From Azospirillum sp. B21 (GTDB taxonomy: Bacteria; Pseudomonadota; Alphaproteobacteria; Azospirillales; Azospirillaceae), in contig NZ_VTTO01000011.1 of assembly GCF_008364825.1 (NCBI RefSeq), forward strand, positions 94,105 through 158,104: 64,000 nucleotides of DNA, in the 5' to 3' direction. Of this stretch, positions 34,370 through 42,711 are shown piece after piece. Made by a program: the position numbers and the translations under genes. The notes under the pieces are model-generated. The model saw nothing but the letters and a program-made list of their open reading frames with translations, had not been told where the DNA came from and did not search any database. Every line of letters starts with the position of its first letter. The first letter of the stretch is position 1.

Positions 34370-35869
34370 TCACTTCACCACCTCCAGCCCACCGGCCTTC
34401 GCCCGTTCGCGCACATCGCCGCGGGCGATCTTGCCGCTGCCGGTCAGGGGCATGTCGGCCGCCGCGAAGACGTGCCGCGGCGCCTTATAGGCCTCCAGCC
34501 GCTCCTGGCACCAGCCGCGCAGGTCGGCCAGCGACGCGCGCCCGGGTCCGCGCCACCACACCACGGCGGAAAGGGCGTCGCCCCAATAGAGATCGGGCAG
34601 GCCGAACACCACCGCCTCCGCAACCGCGGGATGGGCGCGCAAGGCCGCTTCGACCTCCGCCGGGTAGACGTTCAGGCCACCGGTGATGACCAAGTCGCCA
34701 GCCCGTCCGACCAGCCGCAGCCAGCCCTCGCCATCGATCCAGCCGTAATCGCCGACCGTGCCCCAGCCGTCCCGCTCGCGATAGCCGGCGCCATCGGCGG
34801 CGCCGAGATAGCCGTCGCTCAGCATGCCGCTCCGCACCCAGACGGTGCCGGGCCGGCCGCGCTCCACCGAGTTGCCGTCGTCATCACGCAGGCTCAGCTC
34901 CACCCCGTGGAAGGGCCGGCCGACGCTGTCCGCGGGAGCGCCCTCGCGGGACGAGCGCAGGCTGACGAAGCTCAGTTCCGATGCGCCGTAATATTCCAGC
35001 ACCGCGGCATCCGGGCACAGCGCCGCCAGCCGGTCATGCACCGCCGGGGCAAGCTTGGCGCCGGAGCTGATCACCCGGCGCAGGGTTGGGAATTGCCGGC
35101 CATCACGTTCCGCCGCGTCGAGGATGCCGACCAGCATCGTCGGCACCAGCACCAGCGTGGTGACGCCGGATTCCGCCAGTTGCATGGCCGCGTCGGTGGC
35201 GTCGAATTTCGGCTGCACCCGGATCGTGGCGCCGGCCGACAGCCCTTCCACCGCGCCATAGAGGCCGAGGCCATGGACGAGCGGCCCCGGCACCAACACG
35301 ACATCGTCGGGTCCGATCCCGAACTCCACCCGGCTCGCCTCCAGCGTCGCCAGCCAGGAGCCCTGGTTGCGGATGAAGGCCTTCGGCCGCCCGGTGGTGC
35401 CGGAGGTGAAGCCGACCAGGAAGGGAGTCTTCGGGTCGACCGCCGGAATGCTCCAGTCCGCCGGCTGTGCGGCAATCCAGGCGGCGGCGGTCTCCGTCGT
35501 CAGGTGCAGGTCGGGGCGGAAGGTTTCGAGCGCGGCGGCGGTCTGCGCCGCGCTCCATTTCGGGTCGAACAGCCCGACGGTCCCGCCGGCCGCGACGATG
35601 CCGAAGAACAGCGCCGGCAGCTCCGCCCGGTTGCCGAGGCCGAGCGCCACGCGCGGCGGCTCACCCCCGGTCCGCAAGGCTGCCACTCCGGCCCCGGTCC
35701 GCCGCACCCGATCCAACAGGGCGGCATAGGACACGGCGACGCCATCGAACATCAGGGCGGGATGGTCAGCGCTGCGCCCGGCGGCCAGCGCGAAGGGGCG
35801 GGCGAGGTTGTCCGCCCCAAGATAGCCGACGCTCAAGGACGGTCGATCAGTCGCCATTCTCTCAGGCAT
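34370..35869 (-). CDS. AMP-forming acyl-CoA ligase (ANL family)
   Basis: A 499-residue adenylate-forming enzyme. The P-loop-like FTSGTTGRPKAF, the ATP-binding YYGASELSF, GDYGWIDGEGWLRLVGRAGD and the C-terminal catalytic lysine in LTGSGKIARGD are all present. The acyl chain cannot be read from sequence. The start overlaps the stop of bioY by 8 bases, so it is coupled to the biotin transporter gene. A CoA ligase and a thiolase behind bioMNY suggest production or handling of a biotin precursor such as a dicarboxylic acyl-CoA, but this is inference. Confidence 0.88.
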   Translation of the reverse strand: MPERMATDRPSLSVGYLGADNLARPFALAAGRSADHPALMFDGVAVSYAALLDRVRRTGAGVAALRTGGEPPRVALGLGNRAELPALFFGIVAAGGTVGLFDPKWSAAQTAAALETFRPDLHLTTETAAAWIAAQPADWSIPAVDPKTPFLVGFTSGTTGRPKAFIRNQGSWLATLEASRVEFGIGPDDVVLVPGPLVHGLGLYGAVEGLSAGATIRVQPKFDATDAAMQLAESGVTTLVLVPTMLVGILDAAERDGRQFPTLRRVISSGAKLAPAVHDRLAALCPDAAVLEYYGASELSFVSLRSSREGAPADSVGRPFHGVELSLRDDDGNSVERGRPGTVWVRSGMLSDGYLGAADGAGYRERDGWGTVGDYGWIDGEGWLRLVGRAGDLVITGGLNVYPAEVEAALRAHPAVAEAVVFGLPDLYWGDALSAVVWWRGPGRASLADLRGWCQERLEAYKAPRHVFAAADMPLTGSGKIARGDVRERAKAGGLEVVK

Positions 35870-36410
35870 GGATCGGCAGGATGCCGGCGCGGCGGACGCC
35901 GGCCGCGGCGACGGCGGCGACGCCGGCCTTGATCAGGTCACCCGGCACGAAGGCCAGCGAGCCGAAGACCGCCTTGTCGATCGGCAGGCCGGCGACCAGC
36001 CAAAGCCAGGGAATTCCGCCGGCATAGACGACCAGAATCCCGCCGACGACGCTGACCGCGAACAGGCGGATGGGATTGGCGCCGGTCGCGAAACGCTCCG
36101 CCAGCCAGCCGGTGACGAAGGCGGCCAGCGGGAAGGCCAGTACGAAGCCACCGGTCGGCCCCATCAGCACGCCGATGCCGCCGCGCCCGCCGGCCAGCAG
36201 CGGCAGGCCTGCAGCGACCAGCAGCACGAACAGCAATGCTGCGATGCCGCCGCGCTTGGCGCCCAGGATGGTGCCGGCCAGCATGACGCCCAGCGTCTGC
36301 GCGGTGATCGGAACCGGCAGGAAACCAAGCGGGATCGGCGGCGCCATGCCAAGCCCGCCCAGCAGGGCGGCGAACAGGGCGCAGAGGACGAGGTCGCGGG
36401 TGGACAGCAT
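35862..36410 (-). CDS. bioY: Biotin ECF transporter substrate-binding protein
   Basis: A 182-residue integral membrane S-component with about six helices. The BioY signatures PITAQTLGVMLAGTILGAKRG, GVLMGPTGGFVLAFPLAAFVTGW and FVPGDLIKAGVAA are visible. It binds biotin and works with the BioMN energising pair. It is encoded 27 bases after bioN in the same direction. No BioR-type box (TTATMKATAA) was seen upstream of the run, so regulation is unclear. Confidence 0.95.
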   Translation of the reverse strand: MLSTRDLVLCALFAALLGGLGMAPPIPLGFLPVPITAQTLGVMLAGTILGAKRGGIAALLFVLLVAAGLPLLAGGRGGIGVLMGPTGGFVLAFPLAAFVTGWLAERFATGANPIRLFAVSVVGGILVVYAGGIPWLWLVAGLPIDKAVFGSLAFVPGDLIKAGVAAVAAAGVRRAGILPIHA

Positions 36411-36437
36411 TGCGGACGCTTCCTTCGGCTGGTGACG

Positions 36438-37085
36438 TTATCGTTGTGTAGCGTTTTTTGATGGGGCTTCTGATCCGGAGTCTGCCGGATCGTAACCGCG
36501 TGCTTCCAATGCGGCGGTCAGATCATCGGCCATGGTGAGGATCTTGACCAGCAGCGGAACGAACAGGGCGGCTATGTTGCGCTCGACTCCGCGGGCGCGC
36601 TGGGCCATCCGCACCTCGCGCACCTGCTCGCCCAGCAGCGGGATGAAGCGGATGGTCAGGGCCAGCATCAGCGCCATCTTGGCCGGGTTGAACCCGACAG
36701 GGCGCAGAAGGCCGAACAGCCGCTCGAACAGATCGACCATGTCCATCACGCGCGTGGTCAGCGTGACCAGGGTTGCAAGCAGGATCAGGGCGGCGAAACG
36801 GGCGACGGCGACCGCAGTTTCCTCCCACCCGCCGCCGGACAGCAGGGCCTGGAAGCCGAACAGCAGGGTCAGCATGACGACCGGCGCTCGCAGTTCCCTC
36901 AGCACCCGCCCGGCCGGCAGCCGTGCCGCCGCCAGCACCAGGGCGCCGATCAGCCCGGCGGCCGCTGCCCCCCATGCACCGGGCAGCGCCAGAACGATGA
37001 TGGTCACCAGCAGCAGCCCACCCAGCTTCGCCCCCGCCGGCAGGCGGTGGATGACCGACTCCCGATGCAGGTAGAGCCCCAGCAT
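36438..37085 (-). CDS. bioN: Biotin ECF transporter transmembrane (EcfT) protein
   Basis: A 215-residue T-component with about five helices. The two coupling motifs with Ala-Arg-Gly are present: AQRARGVERN and ALEARGYDP near the C-terminus. These contact the ATPase. Its first base overlaps the end of bioM (ATGCTGGGG starts in the stop codon region at 37085), indicating translational coupling. Together with BioM and BioY it takes up biotin. Confidence 0.93.
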   Translation of the reverse strand: MLGLYLHRESVIHRLPAGAKLGGLLLVTIIVLALPGAWGAAAAGLIGALVLAAARLPAGRVLRELRAPVVMLTLLFGFQALLSGGGWEETAVAVARFAALILLATLVTLTTRVMDMVDLFERLFGLLRPVGFNPAKMALMLALTIRFIPLLGEQVREVRMAQRARGVERNIAALFVPLLVKILTMADDLTAALEARGYDPADSGSEAPSKNATQR

Positions 37086-37759
37086 CAGCCGAGCCGCTCG
37101 ATGTAGGCCGGCACGGCGTCGGATGGCGGCCCATCCGCCACGACGCGGCCATCCTCCAGCACCAGCGCCCGGTCGAAGTCCTTCACCATGTCCAGGTCGT
37201 GGGTGACGACGATCACCGTCTGCGGCAGTCCGCGCAGCAGTTCGATCACCTTGCGGCGGTTGCGCAGGTCGAGCAGCGTCGTCGGCTCGTCGAAGATCAC
37301 ATAGGCCGGTTCCAGCACCAGCACCCCGGCGATGGCGAGCAGCTGCTTCTCGCCGCCGCTCATCTGGTGGGCAGGCTGGTGGCGGTAGCGGTCGAGGCCG
37401 TAGCGGTCCAGCGCCCCGGCGACGCGGCGGGCGATCTCGTCCTTCGGCAGCTTGCGCGCCTTCAGCCCGAAGGCGATGTCCTCCTCCACCGTTGGATAGA
37501 CGATCTGGGTGTCGGGATTCTGGAAGACGAAGCCGACCCGCTGGCGCACCGCGCGCCCGTCGGTCCGCGTGTCGAGCCCGTCGACGGCGACGCTGCCGGC
37601 GGTCGGCACGATCAGCCCGTTCAGCAGCCGCGCCAGCGTGCTCTTGCCCGAGCCGTTGCCGCCGAGAATGGCGATGCGCCGCTCCGCCAGCCGCAGCGTC
37701 AGGTCATGCAGGACGGGACGGTCGCCATAGGCGTGGGTGACGGACCGGAGTTCGATCAT
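37085..37759 (-). CDS. bioM: Biotin ECF transporter ATPase
   Basis: A 224-residue ABC ATPase. Walker A is LGGNGSGKSTLARLL, the Q-loop FQNPDTQIVYPTV, the signature MSGGEKQLLAIAG, Walker B YVIFDEPTTLLD, and the switch His in VVTHDLD. The short family length and coupling with an EcfT gene and bioY identify it as BioM. It is the first gene of the leftward run; its start has no strong ribosome site. The gap to the yefM-yoeB pair probably holds both promoters. Confidence 0.93.
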   Translation of the reverse strand: MIELRSVTHAYGDRPVLHDLTLRLAERRIAILGGNGSGKSTLARLLNGLIVPTAGSVAVDGLDTRTDGRAVRQRVGFVFQNPDTQIVYPTVEEDIAFGLKARKLPKDEIARRVAGALDRYGLDRYRHQPAHQMSGGEKQLLAIAGVLVLEPAYVIFDEPTTLLDLRNRRKVIELLRGLPQTVIVVTHDLDMVKDFDRALVLEDGRVVADGPPSDAVPAYIERLG

Positions 37760-37886
37760 CGACGGTAGCGGGGCTTTCGCATTGCAGTTCTGTTGCGCGT
37801 GCGAAAGGTTCTTAGCCGGTTTGCGGACGGGGTTCCAGGGGAGAGCGTGGCTATGATGGACTGCACTTGATTTCTGTCCATATTTC

Positions 37887-37926
37887 TGTACATTCAGTCA
37901 GCGACGTCGGGCTCCCGCGGTGTACC
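37887..37926. promoter_or_regulatory. Candidate YefM-YoeB operator
   Basis: TGTACA at 37887-37892 and TGTACC at 37921-37926 lie 79 and 45 bases upstream of the antitoxin gene. TGTACA is the known core of the palindromes bound by YefM and YefM-YoeB in Escherichia coli. The spacing here differs, so the match is suggestive. Confidence 0.5.
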
Positions 37927-37965
37927 GGATCCTGCGCTGTCGCCCTCACTAAGTAGGCACCTAGC

Positions 37966-38232
37966 ATGGGACACATCAGCTACACCGACCTCAGAAACAA
38001 TCTTGCCAGCGTAATGGACGAGGTCTGTGACAGCCGCGCGCCGCTGACCGTCACCCGTCAGAAGGGACGGTCGGTGGTGATGATTTCCGAAGAAGAGTTC
38101 GAAGGTCTGATGGAGACGCTTCATCTCCTGAAAAGTCCGAAGAATGCGGAGCGGCTGCTCAAGGGCATCGCCCAACTTGATGCTGGCAAAGGCATCGAGC
38201 GGAACATTCTGAATGAAGAAGGTTTGGACTGA
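37966..38232 (+). CDS. yefM: Antitoxin of the Phd/YefM family
   Basis: An 88-residue antitoxin. The DNA-binding N-terminus ISYTDLRNNLASVMDEV, followed by RAPLTVTRQKGRSVVMISEEEFEGLMETLHLL, is the standard Phd/YefM fold, and the C-terminal tail (GKGIERNILNEEGLD) would wrap the toxin. It neutralises YoeB and probably represses its own operon through the TGTACA-like sites upstream. The toxin gene overlaps its 3' end by 20 bases, a typical arrangement. Confidence 0.93.
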   Translation: MGHISYTDLRNNLASVMDEVCDSRAPLTVTRQKGRSVVMISEEEFEGLMETLHLLKSPKNAERLLKGIAQLDAGKGIERNILNEEGLD

Positions 38233-38479
38233 CGGCGCTTGGGAGGATTATTTATACTGGCAGAAGAATGACCGGTCTGTGTTGAAGAAGGTCAACGACC
38301 TGATCCGAGACGCGGAACGGAATCCGTTTTCAGGGCTGGGCAAGCCTGAACCCCTGAAGGAGGGGCTTGCCGGCTGGTGGTCGCGCCGCATCACGGGCGA
38401 ACATCGGCTGGTCTATCGGGTGACCGGGAGCGGTGCCTCCCAAGCACTCGAAATACTGGCCTGCCGGTATCACTACTGA
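38213..38479 (+). CDS. yoeB: YoeB-family mRNA interferase toxin
   Basis: An 88-residue ribosome-dependent RNase toxin. It has WTDGAWEDYLYWQKNDRSVLKKVN at the N-terminus and KPEPLKEGLAGWWSRRITGEHRLVYRV in the centre. Catalytic residues match YoeB in position: E46, R65 and a C-terminal H87-Y88 (ending RYHY). It cleaves mRNA at the ribosome when freed from YefM. The full-length catalytic set indicates an intact toxin. It ends at a strong bidirectional terminator. Confidence 0.95.
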   Translation: MKKVWTDGAWEDYLYWQKNDRSVLKKVNDLIRDAERNPFSGLGKPEPLKEGLAGWWSRRITGEHRLVYRVTGSGASQALEILACRYHY

Positions 38480-38488
38480 GTCGCCATG

Positions 38489-38515
38489 AAGGCCGCCCCC
38501 GAAGGGCGGCCTTTT
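38489..38515. terminator. Strong bidirectional terminator
   Basis: Stem AAGGCCGCCC (38489-38498) and GGGCGGCCTT (38504-38513) with a short tetraloop-like loop, followed by TTTTC on the plus strand and by AAAAG (T-run on the minus strand) on the other side. It ends both yoeB and the leftward amino-acid transporter operon. Confidence 0.9.
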
Positions 38516-38533
38516 CTCTCCCAGGATCAGCCG

Positions 38534-39361
38534 TCAAAAACTGTTCCGCTCGTGATACGTCTGCAGGAACTGCTGCACCCGCGGTTCCGTGGATTCGTGG
38601 AAGACCTCGCGCGGGGTGCCGAAGGCAGCGATGCGGCCGTGGTCGAGGAAGGCCACCTTGTCGGCGACGTTGGCGGCGAAGCCCATCTCGTGGGTCACCA
38701 CCACCATGGTCATGCCGTCGGCCGCCAGATCGCGCATGACCTGCAGCACCTCGCCCACCAGTTCGGGGTCGAGTGCCGAGGTCGGCTCGTCGAACAGCAT
38801 CAGGTGGGGTTCCATCGCGATGACGCGGGCGATGGCGACGCGCTGCTGCTGGCCGCCGGACAGGCGGGCGGGATAGCTGTCGGCCTTGGCGGCCAGACCG
38901 ACGCGGTCCAGCATACGGCGGGCATGGGCGCCCGCTGCGGCCTTGTCCATGCCGCGGACCTGCACCAGGGCCTCGGCCACATTCTCCAGCGCCGTCATGT
39001 GGGGCCACAGGTTGAACTGCTGGAACACCATGCCGACGTTGCGGCGCAAACTCCGCAGGTCGCGGTTCGACAGGCGGCGGCGCGGCGTCTCTTCGGTGTA
39101 GCCGACCAGCTTGCCCTCGATGCGGATCTCGCCGCGGTCGTAGACCTCCAGGAAGTTGACGCAGCGCAGCAGCGTGCTCTTCCCCGATCCGCTGGGGCCG
39201 ATCAGGCAGACGACCTCCGACTTGTTTACGGTCAGGTCAATGTCGCGCAGCACCTCGTTGGTGCCGAAGCTCTTGCTGACGCCACGGATGGAGACCATCG
39301 GCGCGGCATCGCCGGCCATCGCGGAATGGGGCGAGGTGGCGGTTTCGGAAACGGTGGTCAT
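38534..39361 (-). CDS. Polar amino-acid ABC transporter ATPase
   Basis: A 275-residue ATPase of the GlnQ/HisP type. Walker A is IGPSGSGKSTLLRC, the Q-loop VFQQFNLWPHMTALENV, the signature LSGGQQQRVAIARVIAM, Walker B LMLFDEPTSALDPE, and the His switch VVTHEMGFA. Its start overlaps the preceding permease stop by one base. It energises uptake of a polar amino acid by the two permeases and the binding protein encoded upstream. The exact amino acid is not fixed by sequence. Confidence 0.92.
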   Translation of the reverse strand: MTTVSETATSPHSAMAGDAAPMVSIRGVSKSFGTNEVLRDIDLTVNKSEVVCLIGPSGSGKSTLLRCVNFLEVYDRGEIRIEGKLVGYTEETPRRRLSNRDLRSLRRNVGMVFQQFNLWPHMTALENVAEALVQVRGMDKAAAGAHARRMLDRVGLAAKADSYPARLSGGQQQRVAIARVIAMEPHLMLFDEPTSALDPELVGEVLQVMRDLAADGMTMVVVTHEMGFAANVADKVAFLDHGRIAAFGTPREVFHESTEPRVQQFLQTYHERNSF

Positions 39362-40065
39362 CACGCCCTCGCGGTTGCGGTCTGGGTCGAGGATCCCTGC
39401 GGCGACGCATGGGTCAGGAAACGGGTGACGCGGGCCTCCAGCCGGCGGCCCAGGCGCGACACCACCTCCACCAGCAGCCAGTAGAACAGCGCCATGCCGA
39501 CGATGGTCTCGAAGGTGGCGAAGGTCTCCGCCGCCATCGTCTGCATCTCGTACATCAATTCCGGCACGGTGATGATCGACAGCACCACCGTCTCCTTGGT
39601 CAGGATCGCCATCATGTTGACGATGGACGGGATGGTCGACACCAGCATGGCCGGCACGATCACCCGGCGCAGGATGGAACCGTAGGACATGCCGAGGCTG
39701 AGCGCCGCCTCCACCTGCCCCTTCGGCACCGCCTGATAGCCGGCGCGGAAGATCTCGGCGAAATAGGCGCTGCCATAGATGCCGAGGCCGAGGATGCCGG
39801 CCGCCGTCGCCTCCAGCCGCAGGCCGATGGACGGGCCGCCGCTGTAGAGCAGGAACAGTTGGATCAGGAAGGGCGTGCCGCGGATCACCTCGATATAGGC
39901 GCGGATGACCCACCGCAGCGGCTTCACCGGGATCTGGCGCAGCAGCATCAGGATGAAACCCAGCACCATGCCGATGAGGCAGCCGGCGCCCCAGCACAGG
40001 ATGGTGACGCCGAAGCCGCGCAGCAGCGCCGGGCCGTACTGGACGAGAAGGGAAAGGTCCAACAT
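39361..40065 (-). CDS. Amino-acid ABC transporter permease 1
   Basis: A 234-residue HisM/GlnP-family permease with about five helices. The coupling EAA loop is LRWVIRAYIEVIRGTPFLIQLFL-like, with IRGTPFLIQLF clearly visible, and a second conserved stretch is FRAGYQAVPKGQVEAALSLGMSYGSILRRVIVPAM. ATG 40065 is chosen because it starts at the family's usual N-terminus. It lies 5 bases after the second permease gene and overlaps the ATPase start. Confidence 0.92.
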   Translation of the reverse strand: MLDLSLLVQYGPALLRGFGVTILCWGAGCLIGMVLGFILMLLRQIPVKPLRWVIRAYIEVIRGTPFLIQLFLLYSGGPSIGLRLEATAAGILGLGIYGSAYFAEIFRAGYQAVPKGQVEAALSLGMSYGSILRRVIVPAMLVSTIPSIVNMMAILTKETVVLSIITVPELMYEMQTMAAETFATFETIVGMALFYWLLVEVVSRLGRRLEARVTRFLTHASPQGSSTQTATARA

Positions 40066-40069
40066 CGCA

Positions 40070-40717
40070 TCAGGCCTGTTGCAGGCGGCGTTCAACCAGC
40101 GTGCCGAACAGGGCCAGCGCGCCGTTGATCGCCAGATAGATGACGCCGGCCGCGAGATAAATCTCAAGCGGGCGGTAGTTGGCGGCCGAAATGGTCTGGC
40201 TGGTCCGCGTCAGCTCCGCCACCCCGACGACGGAGATCAGCGAGGACGCCTTCAGCAGCAGGATCAGTTCGTTGACCAGGGCCGGCACCGAGATGCGGAA
40301 GGCCTGCGGAAGCAGGATGCGCGTCCAGATCGACCGGTCGGGGAAGCCCAGCGCCAGCGCCGCCTCCGACTGGCCGTGCGGGACGGCGTTCAGCGCGCCG
40401 CGGTAGATCTCCGACACGTAGGCGCCCGATGCGAGGCCGAGGGCTGCGATGGAGGCGACCAGCGGAGGCACGTCGATGCCGATCAGCGGCAGCATGTAGT
40501 AGATCAGCAGAAGCTGGATCAGCAGCGGCACGCCGCGGAAGAAGCTGACATAGACGCCGCCGGCCATGTCCGCCGCCCGGCCGCCGGACTGCCGCGCCAC
40601 GCAGACGGCAAGGCCGATCACCTGCCCCAGCAGCACGCCGAGCAGCGAGACCCAGACGGTCGTGACGGCCGCCCCCAGCAGATGGGGAAGGGCGTCGATG
40701 ATGACGCTGAACTTCAT
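40070..40717 (-). CDS. Amino-acid ABC transporter permease 2
   Basis: A 215-residue HisM/GlnP-family permease. The motifs FFRGVPLLIQLLLIYYM and YRGALNAVPHGQSEAALALGFPDRSIWTRILLPQAF match the family. ATG 40717 starts a standard-length protein. It forms a heterodimer with permease 1. A palindrome (40750-40779) separates it from the binding-protein gene and may keep that gene's transcript level higher than the permeases. Confidence 0.92.
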   Translation of the reverse strand: MKFSVIIDALPHLLGAAVTTVWVSLLGVLLGQVIGLAVCVARQSGGRAADMAGGVYVSFFRGVPLLIQLLLIYYMLPLIGIDVPPLVASIAALGLASGAYVSEIYRGALNAVPHGQSEAALALGFPDRSIWTRILLPQAFRISVPALVNELILLLKASSLISVVGVAELTRTSQTISAANYRPLEIYLAAGVIYLAINGALALFGTLVERRLQQA

Positions 40718-40749
40718 GGATGGGCCTTCAATTCCGGCGAAGCCGCGAT

Positions 40750-40779
40750 CCATCCCCCCTCCATGGGGAGAGGGGATGG
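40750..40779. repeat. GC-rich palindrome between binding protein and permease
   Basis: Near-perfect inverted repeat CCATCCCCCCTCC, ATGG, GGAGAGGGGATGG. It lies inside an ABC operon in the gap between binding-protein and permease genes, a classical location for stabilising hairpins that raise binding-protein yield. It belongs to the GC-rich palindrome set of this window. Confidence 0.6.
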
Positions 40780-40790
40780 TCCGCTCTACC

Positions 40791-41636
40791 TTACAGCTGC
40801 GGTTCCGGAACGGTGGTCGGCAGTTCCTGCGAAACGCCGAACCACTTCTTCTGGATGGTCGCCATGCGGCCGTCCTTCTGGATCTTCACGAGAGCGGCGT
40901 TCACCGCTTCGATCAGGCTCTTGTCGTCGTCGCTGAGGCGGCCGACCCACGAGAAGTAGGAGGGCTTGCCGAAGGGCGGCAGAACGACGGCGAAGGTCTC
41001 CTTGCGCTGGGCGGCGGCGAAGGCCAGGTTCGGCAGCGAATTGACCGAGGCGTCGATGCGGCCGGCGGCCAGATCGGCGTAGGACTGGTTGCTGTCGACA
41101 TATTCGCGCACGTCCGGCGGGGTCGGCAGGGTCTGGCCGAACTCCTTGACCTGCGCCAGCTGCGAGGTGCCCTTGCCGCCGCCGACCTTCTTGCCGGCGA
41201 TGTCTTCCGGCTTGTTGATGCTCTTGTCGTCGGCGCGCTTCATCATCGCGGCGGTCGCCTCGGAAATCGGAACGGTGAAGGCGTAGCGCTTCATGCGTTC
41301 CTTCGTGATCGTCACCGGGGCGATGACCAGATCGAACTTCTTGGCTTCAAGGCCGGGCAGGACGCTGGTCCAGGGCAGGTCGATGTGCTTGGCCTTGACG
41401 CCCAACTCCTTCGCCACCTCGTCGATCAGGTCGCGGTCGACGCCCTTGTATTCGTTGTTCTCGAGGAAGTCGAAGGGCGGGAACTGCATCTCGGTGGCGA
41501 CGGTGAGCACACCGGCCTTCTTCACGTCGGCCAGCGTGTCGGCCATCGCCGTGCCGGCGGCGGCACCGGTCACCAGCAGCGTGGCGCCGAGCAGCGCCGC
41601 CTTGAACATCGTCCGAACCATACCCTTGCTCTCCAT
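40791..41636 (-). CDS. Periplasmic amino-acid-binding protein (SBP family 3)
   Basis: A 281-residue protein with a signal peptide cleaved near residue 32 (LVTGAAAGTAMA). The mature part has the family 3 hallmarks VLTVATEMQFPPFDFLENN, VDRDLIDEVAKELG, DLVIAPVTITKERMKRYAFTVP and GTSQLAQVKEF. It captures a polar amino acid in the periplasm and hands it to the permeases. The next upstream gene in the same direction is a HutC-type regulator, which hints at histidine or urocanate-related regulation, but the ligand is not certain. Confidence 0.92.
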   Translation of the reverse strand: MESKGMVRTMFKAALLGATLLVTGAAAGTAMADTLADVKKAGVLTVATEMQFPPFDFLENNEYKGVDRDLIDEVAKELGVKAKHIDLPWTSVLPGLEAKKFDLVIAPVTITKERMKRYAFTVPISEATAAMMKRADDKSINKPEDIAGKKVGGGKGTSQLAQVKEFGQTLPTPPDVREYVDSNQSYADLAAGRIDASVNSLPNLAFAAAQRKETFAVVLPPFGKPSYFSWVGRLSDDDKSLIEAVNAALVKIQKDGRMATIQKKWFGVSQELPTTVPEPQL

Positions 41637-41687
41637 CGTGAGTGGTCCCCTGTCGTGGCCGGCCGACCGTGGCCGGTCCTTTTGTGT

Positions 41688-42509
41688 TTACAAATTCAAC
41701 TCGGTCGCGCTGTCGGTGATCGACGAACCGCTGAGGCTGAACCGGTCGCCGACCGAGAGGAAATGAACCAGCGTCACCGGCCGGCTGAGATGCATGGTCT
41801 GCCTCCGGATCGACAGGCAGGCCGCCCCGGCCTCCACCCCCAGCAGCGCCGCCATCTCCGCCGTTGCGTTGACCGCGCGTACCGTGTGGTCGGCCGACGA
41901 CCAGGGCACCCGGTCGACCAGCCAGCGGCTGGGCGCCACGCTGTCGAACGGCTCCTCCGCCACTTCCGGAACGGCGTCGAGGTTGACAAGGCGGCGTTCG
42001 TGCTGGATTGGCGTCCCGTCGCTGAAATGCAGGCATTCCAGCGCCAGGATCGGTGTGCCGTCCGGCAGATCCGGCCAGCGGATACCCTGTCCGTTGTTGA
42101 GGCTCTTGCGTTCGCGGATGCGGAACTCGTAAACATGGCCCTCCCGCGCGACGACGTCGCCGATGTCCTCGATTGGCAGGGCGAAGCGGTCGCGGCGGCC
42201 GGTGGCGACGAAGGTCCCGGCACGGCGGCGGCGGACGAGGAATCCCTCCCGCGCCAGCAATGCGATGGCCTTGTGCACGGTCTGGCGGGAGACGCCGTAG
42301 AGGCTCGACAACTCCGCCTCGTTGGGGAGGCGTTGGCCGGCCTGCCAGCGACCCCGCAGGATCTGCCCGGCGACGGCGCGCTTGATCTGGTCGAACAGCG
42401 CGCCGCGGCCGTCGAGGGTGAGGTCGTCCCGTGCCGGGCCCGCCGACGTCGAAGCCGGTCCGCCAACGCGGTCCTGTCCGGTCAGGCCTTGCCGTGCCAC
42501 CCCCTGCAC
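41688..42509 (-). CDS. GntR/HutC-family transcriptional regulator
   Basis: A 273-residue regulator with an N-terminal GntR winged helix (LPNEAELSSLYGVSRQTVHKAIALLAREGFLVRRRRAGTFVA) and a UTRA ligand-binding domain ending SLSGSSITDSATELNL. HutC-like proteins sense histidine-pathway or other small molecules. GTG 42509 is chosen because it has GGAGAG upstream; a longer frame would start inside the operator. It is probably the first gene of the amino-acid ABC operon and binds the TGTATGTACA site 38 bases upstream. Confidence 0.85.
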   Translation of the reverse strand: MQGVARQGLTGQDRVGGPASTSAGPARDDLTLDGRGALFDQIKRAVAGQILRGRWQAGQRLPNEAELSSLYGVSRQTVHKAIALLAREGFLVRRRRAGTFVATGRRDRFALPIEDIGDVVAREGHVYEFRIRERKSLNNGQGIRWPDLPDGTPILALECLHFSDGTPIQHERRLVNLDAVPEVAEEPFDSVAPSRWLVDRVPWSSADHTVRAVNATAEMAALLGVEAGAACLSIRRQTMHLSRPVTLVHFLSVGDRFSLSGSSITDSATELNL

Positions 42510-42547
42510 CCCGCTCTCCGCGCCGCGATGTGACGTTTCCGCGATAA

Positions 42548-42557
42548 TGTATGTACA
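42548..42557. promoter_or_regulatory. TGTA-N2-TACA operator candidate
   Basis: TGTATGTACA, a palindrome of the TGTA-N2-TACA form bound by HutC-type regulators in pseudomonads. It lies 38 bases upstream of the GTG start of the GntR/HutC-type gene, a fitting place for autoregulation of the whole amino-acid uptake operon. Confidence 0.6.
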
Positions 42558-42711
42558 TAATCTTACGGTCAATCGCCAATTCCCGGTCCGGCAGTCGGTA
42601 TTGCTGCAATGCGGCGGAAAACCGCCTACTCCGTTCGCCGGGGCTTGCGCAACTGCCCGAAAAAGCCAATTGGAGTGTGGGATTTACGATAAAGTCGGTT
42701 CGGGCGCGTGC

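Noticed and set aside
37760..37965. BioR operator upstream of bioM
   Set aside because: No match to the TTATMKATAA pattern was found in the gap.
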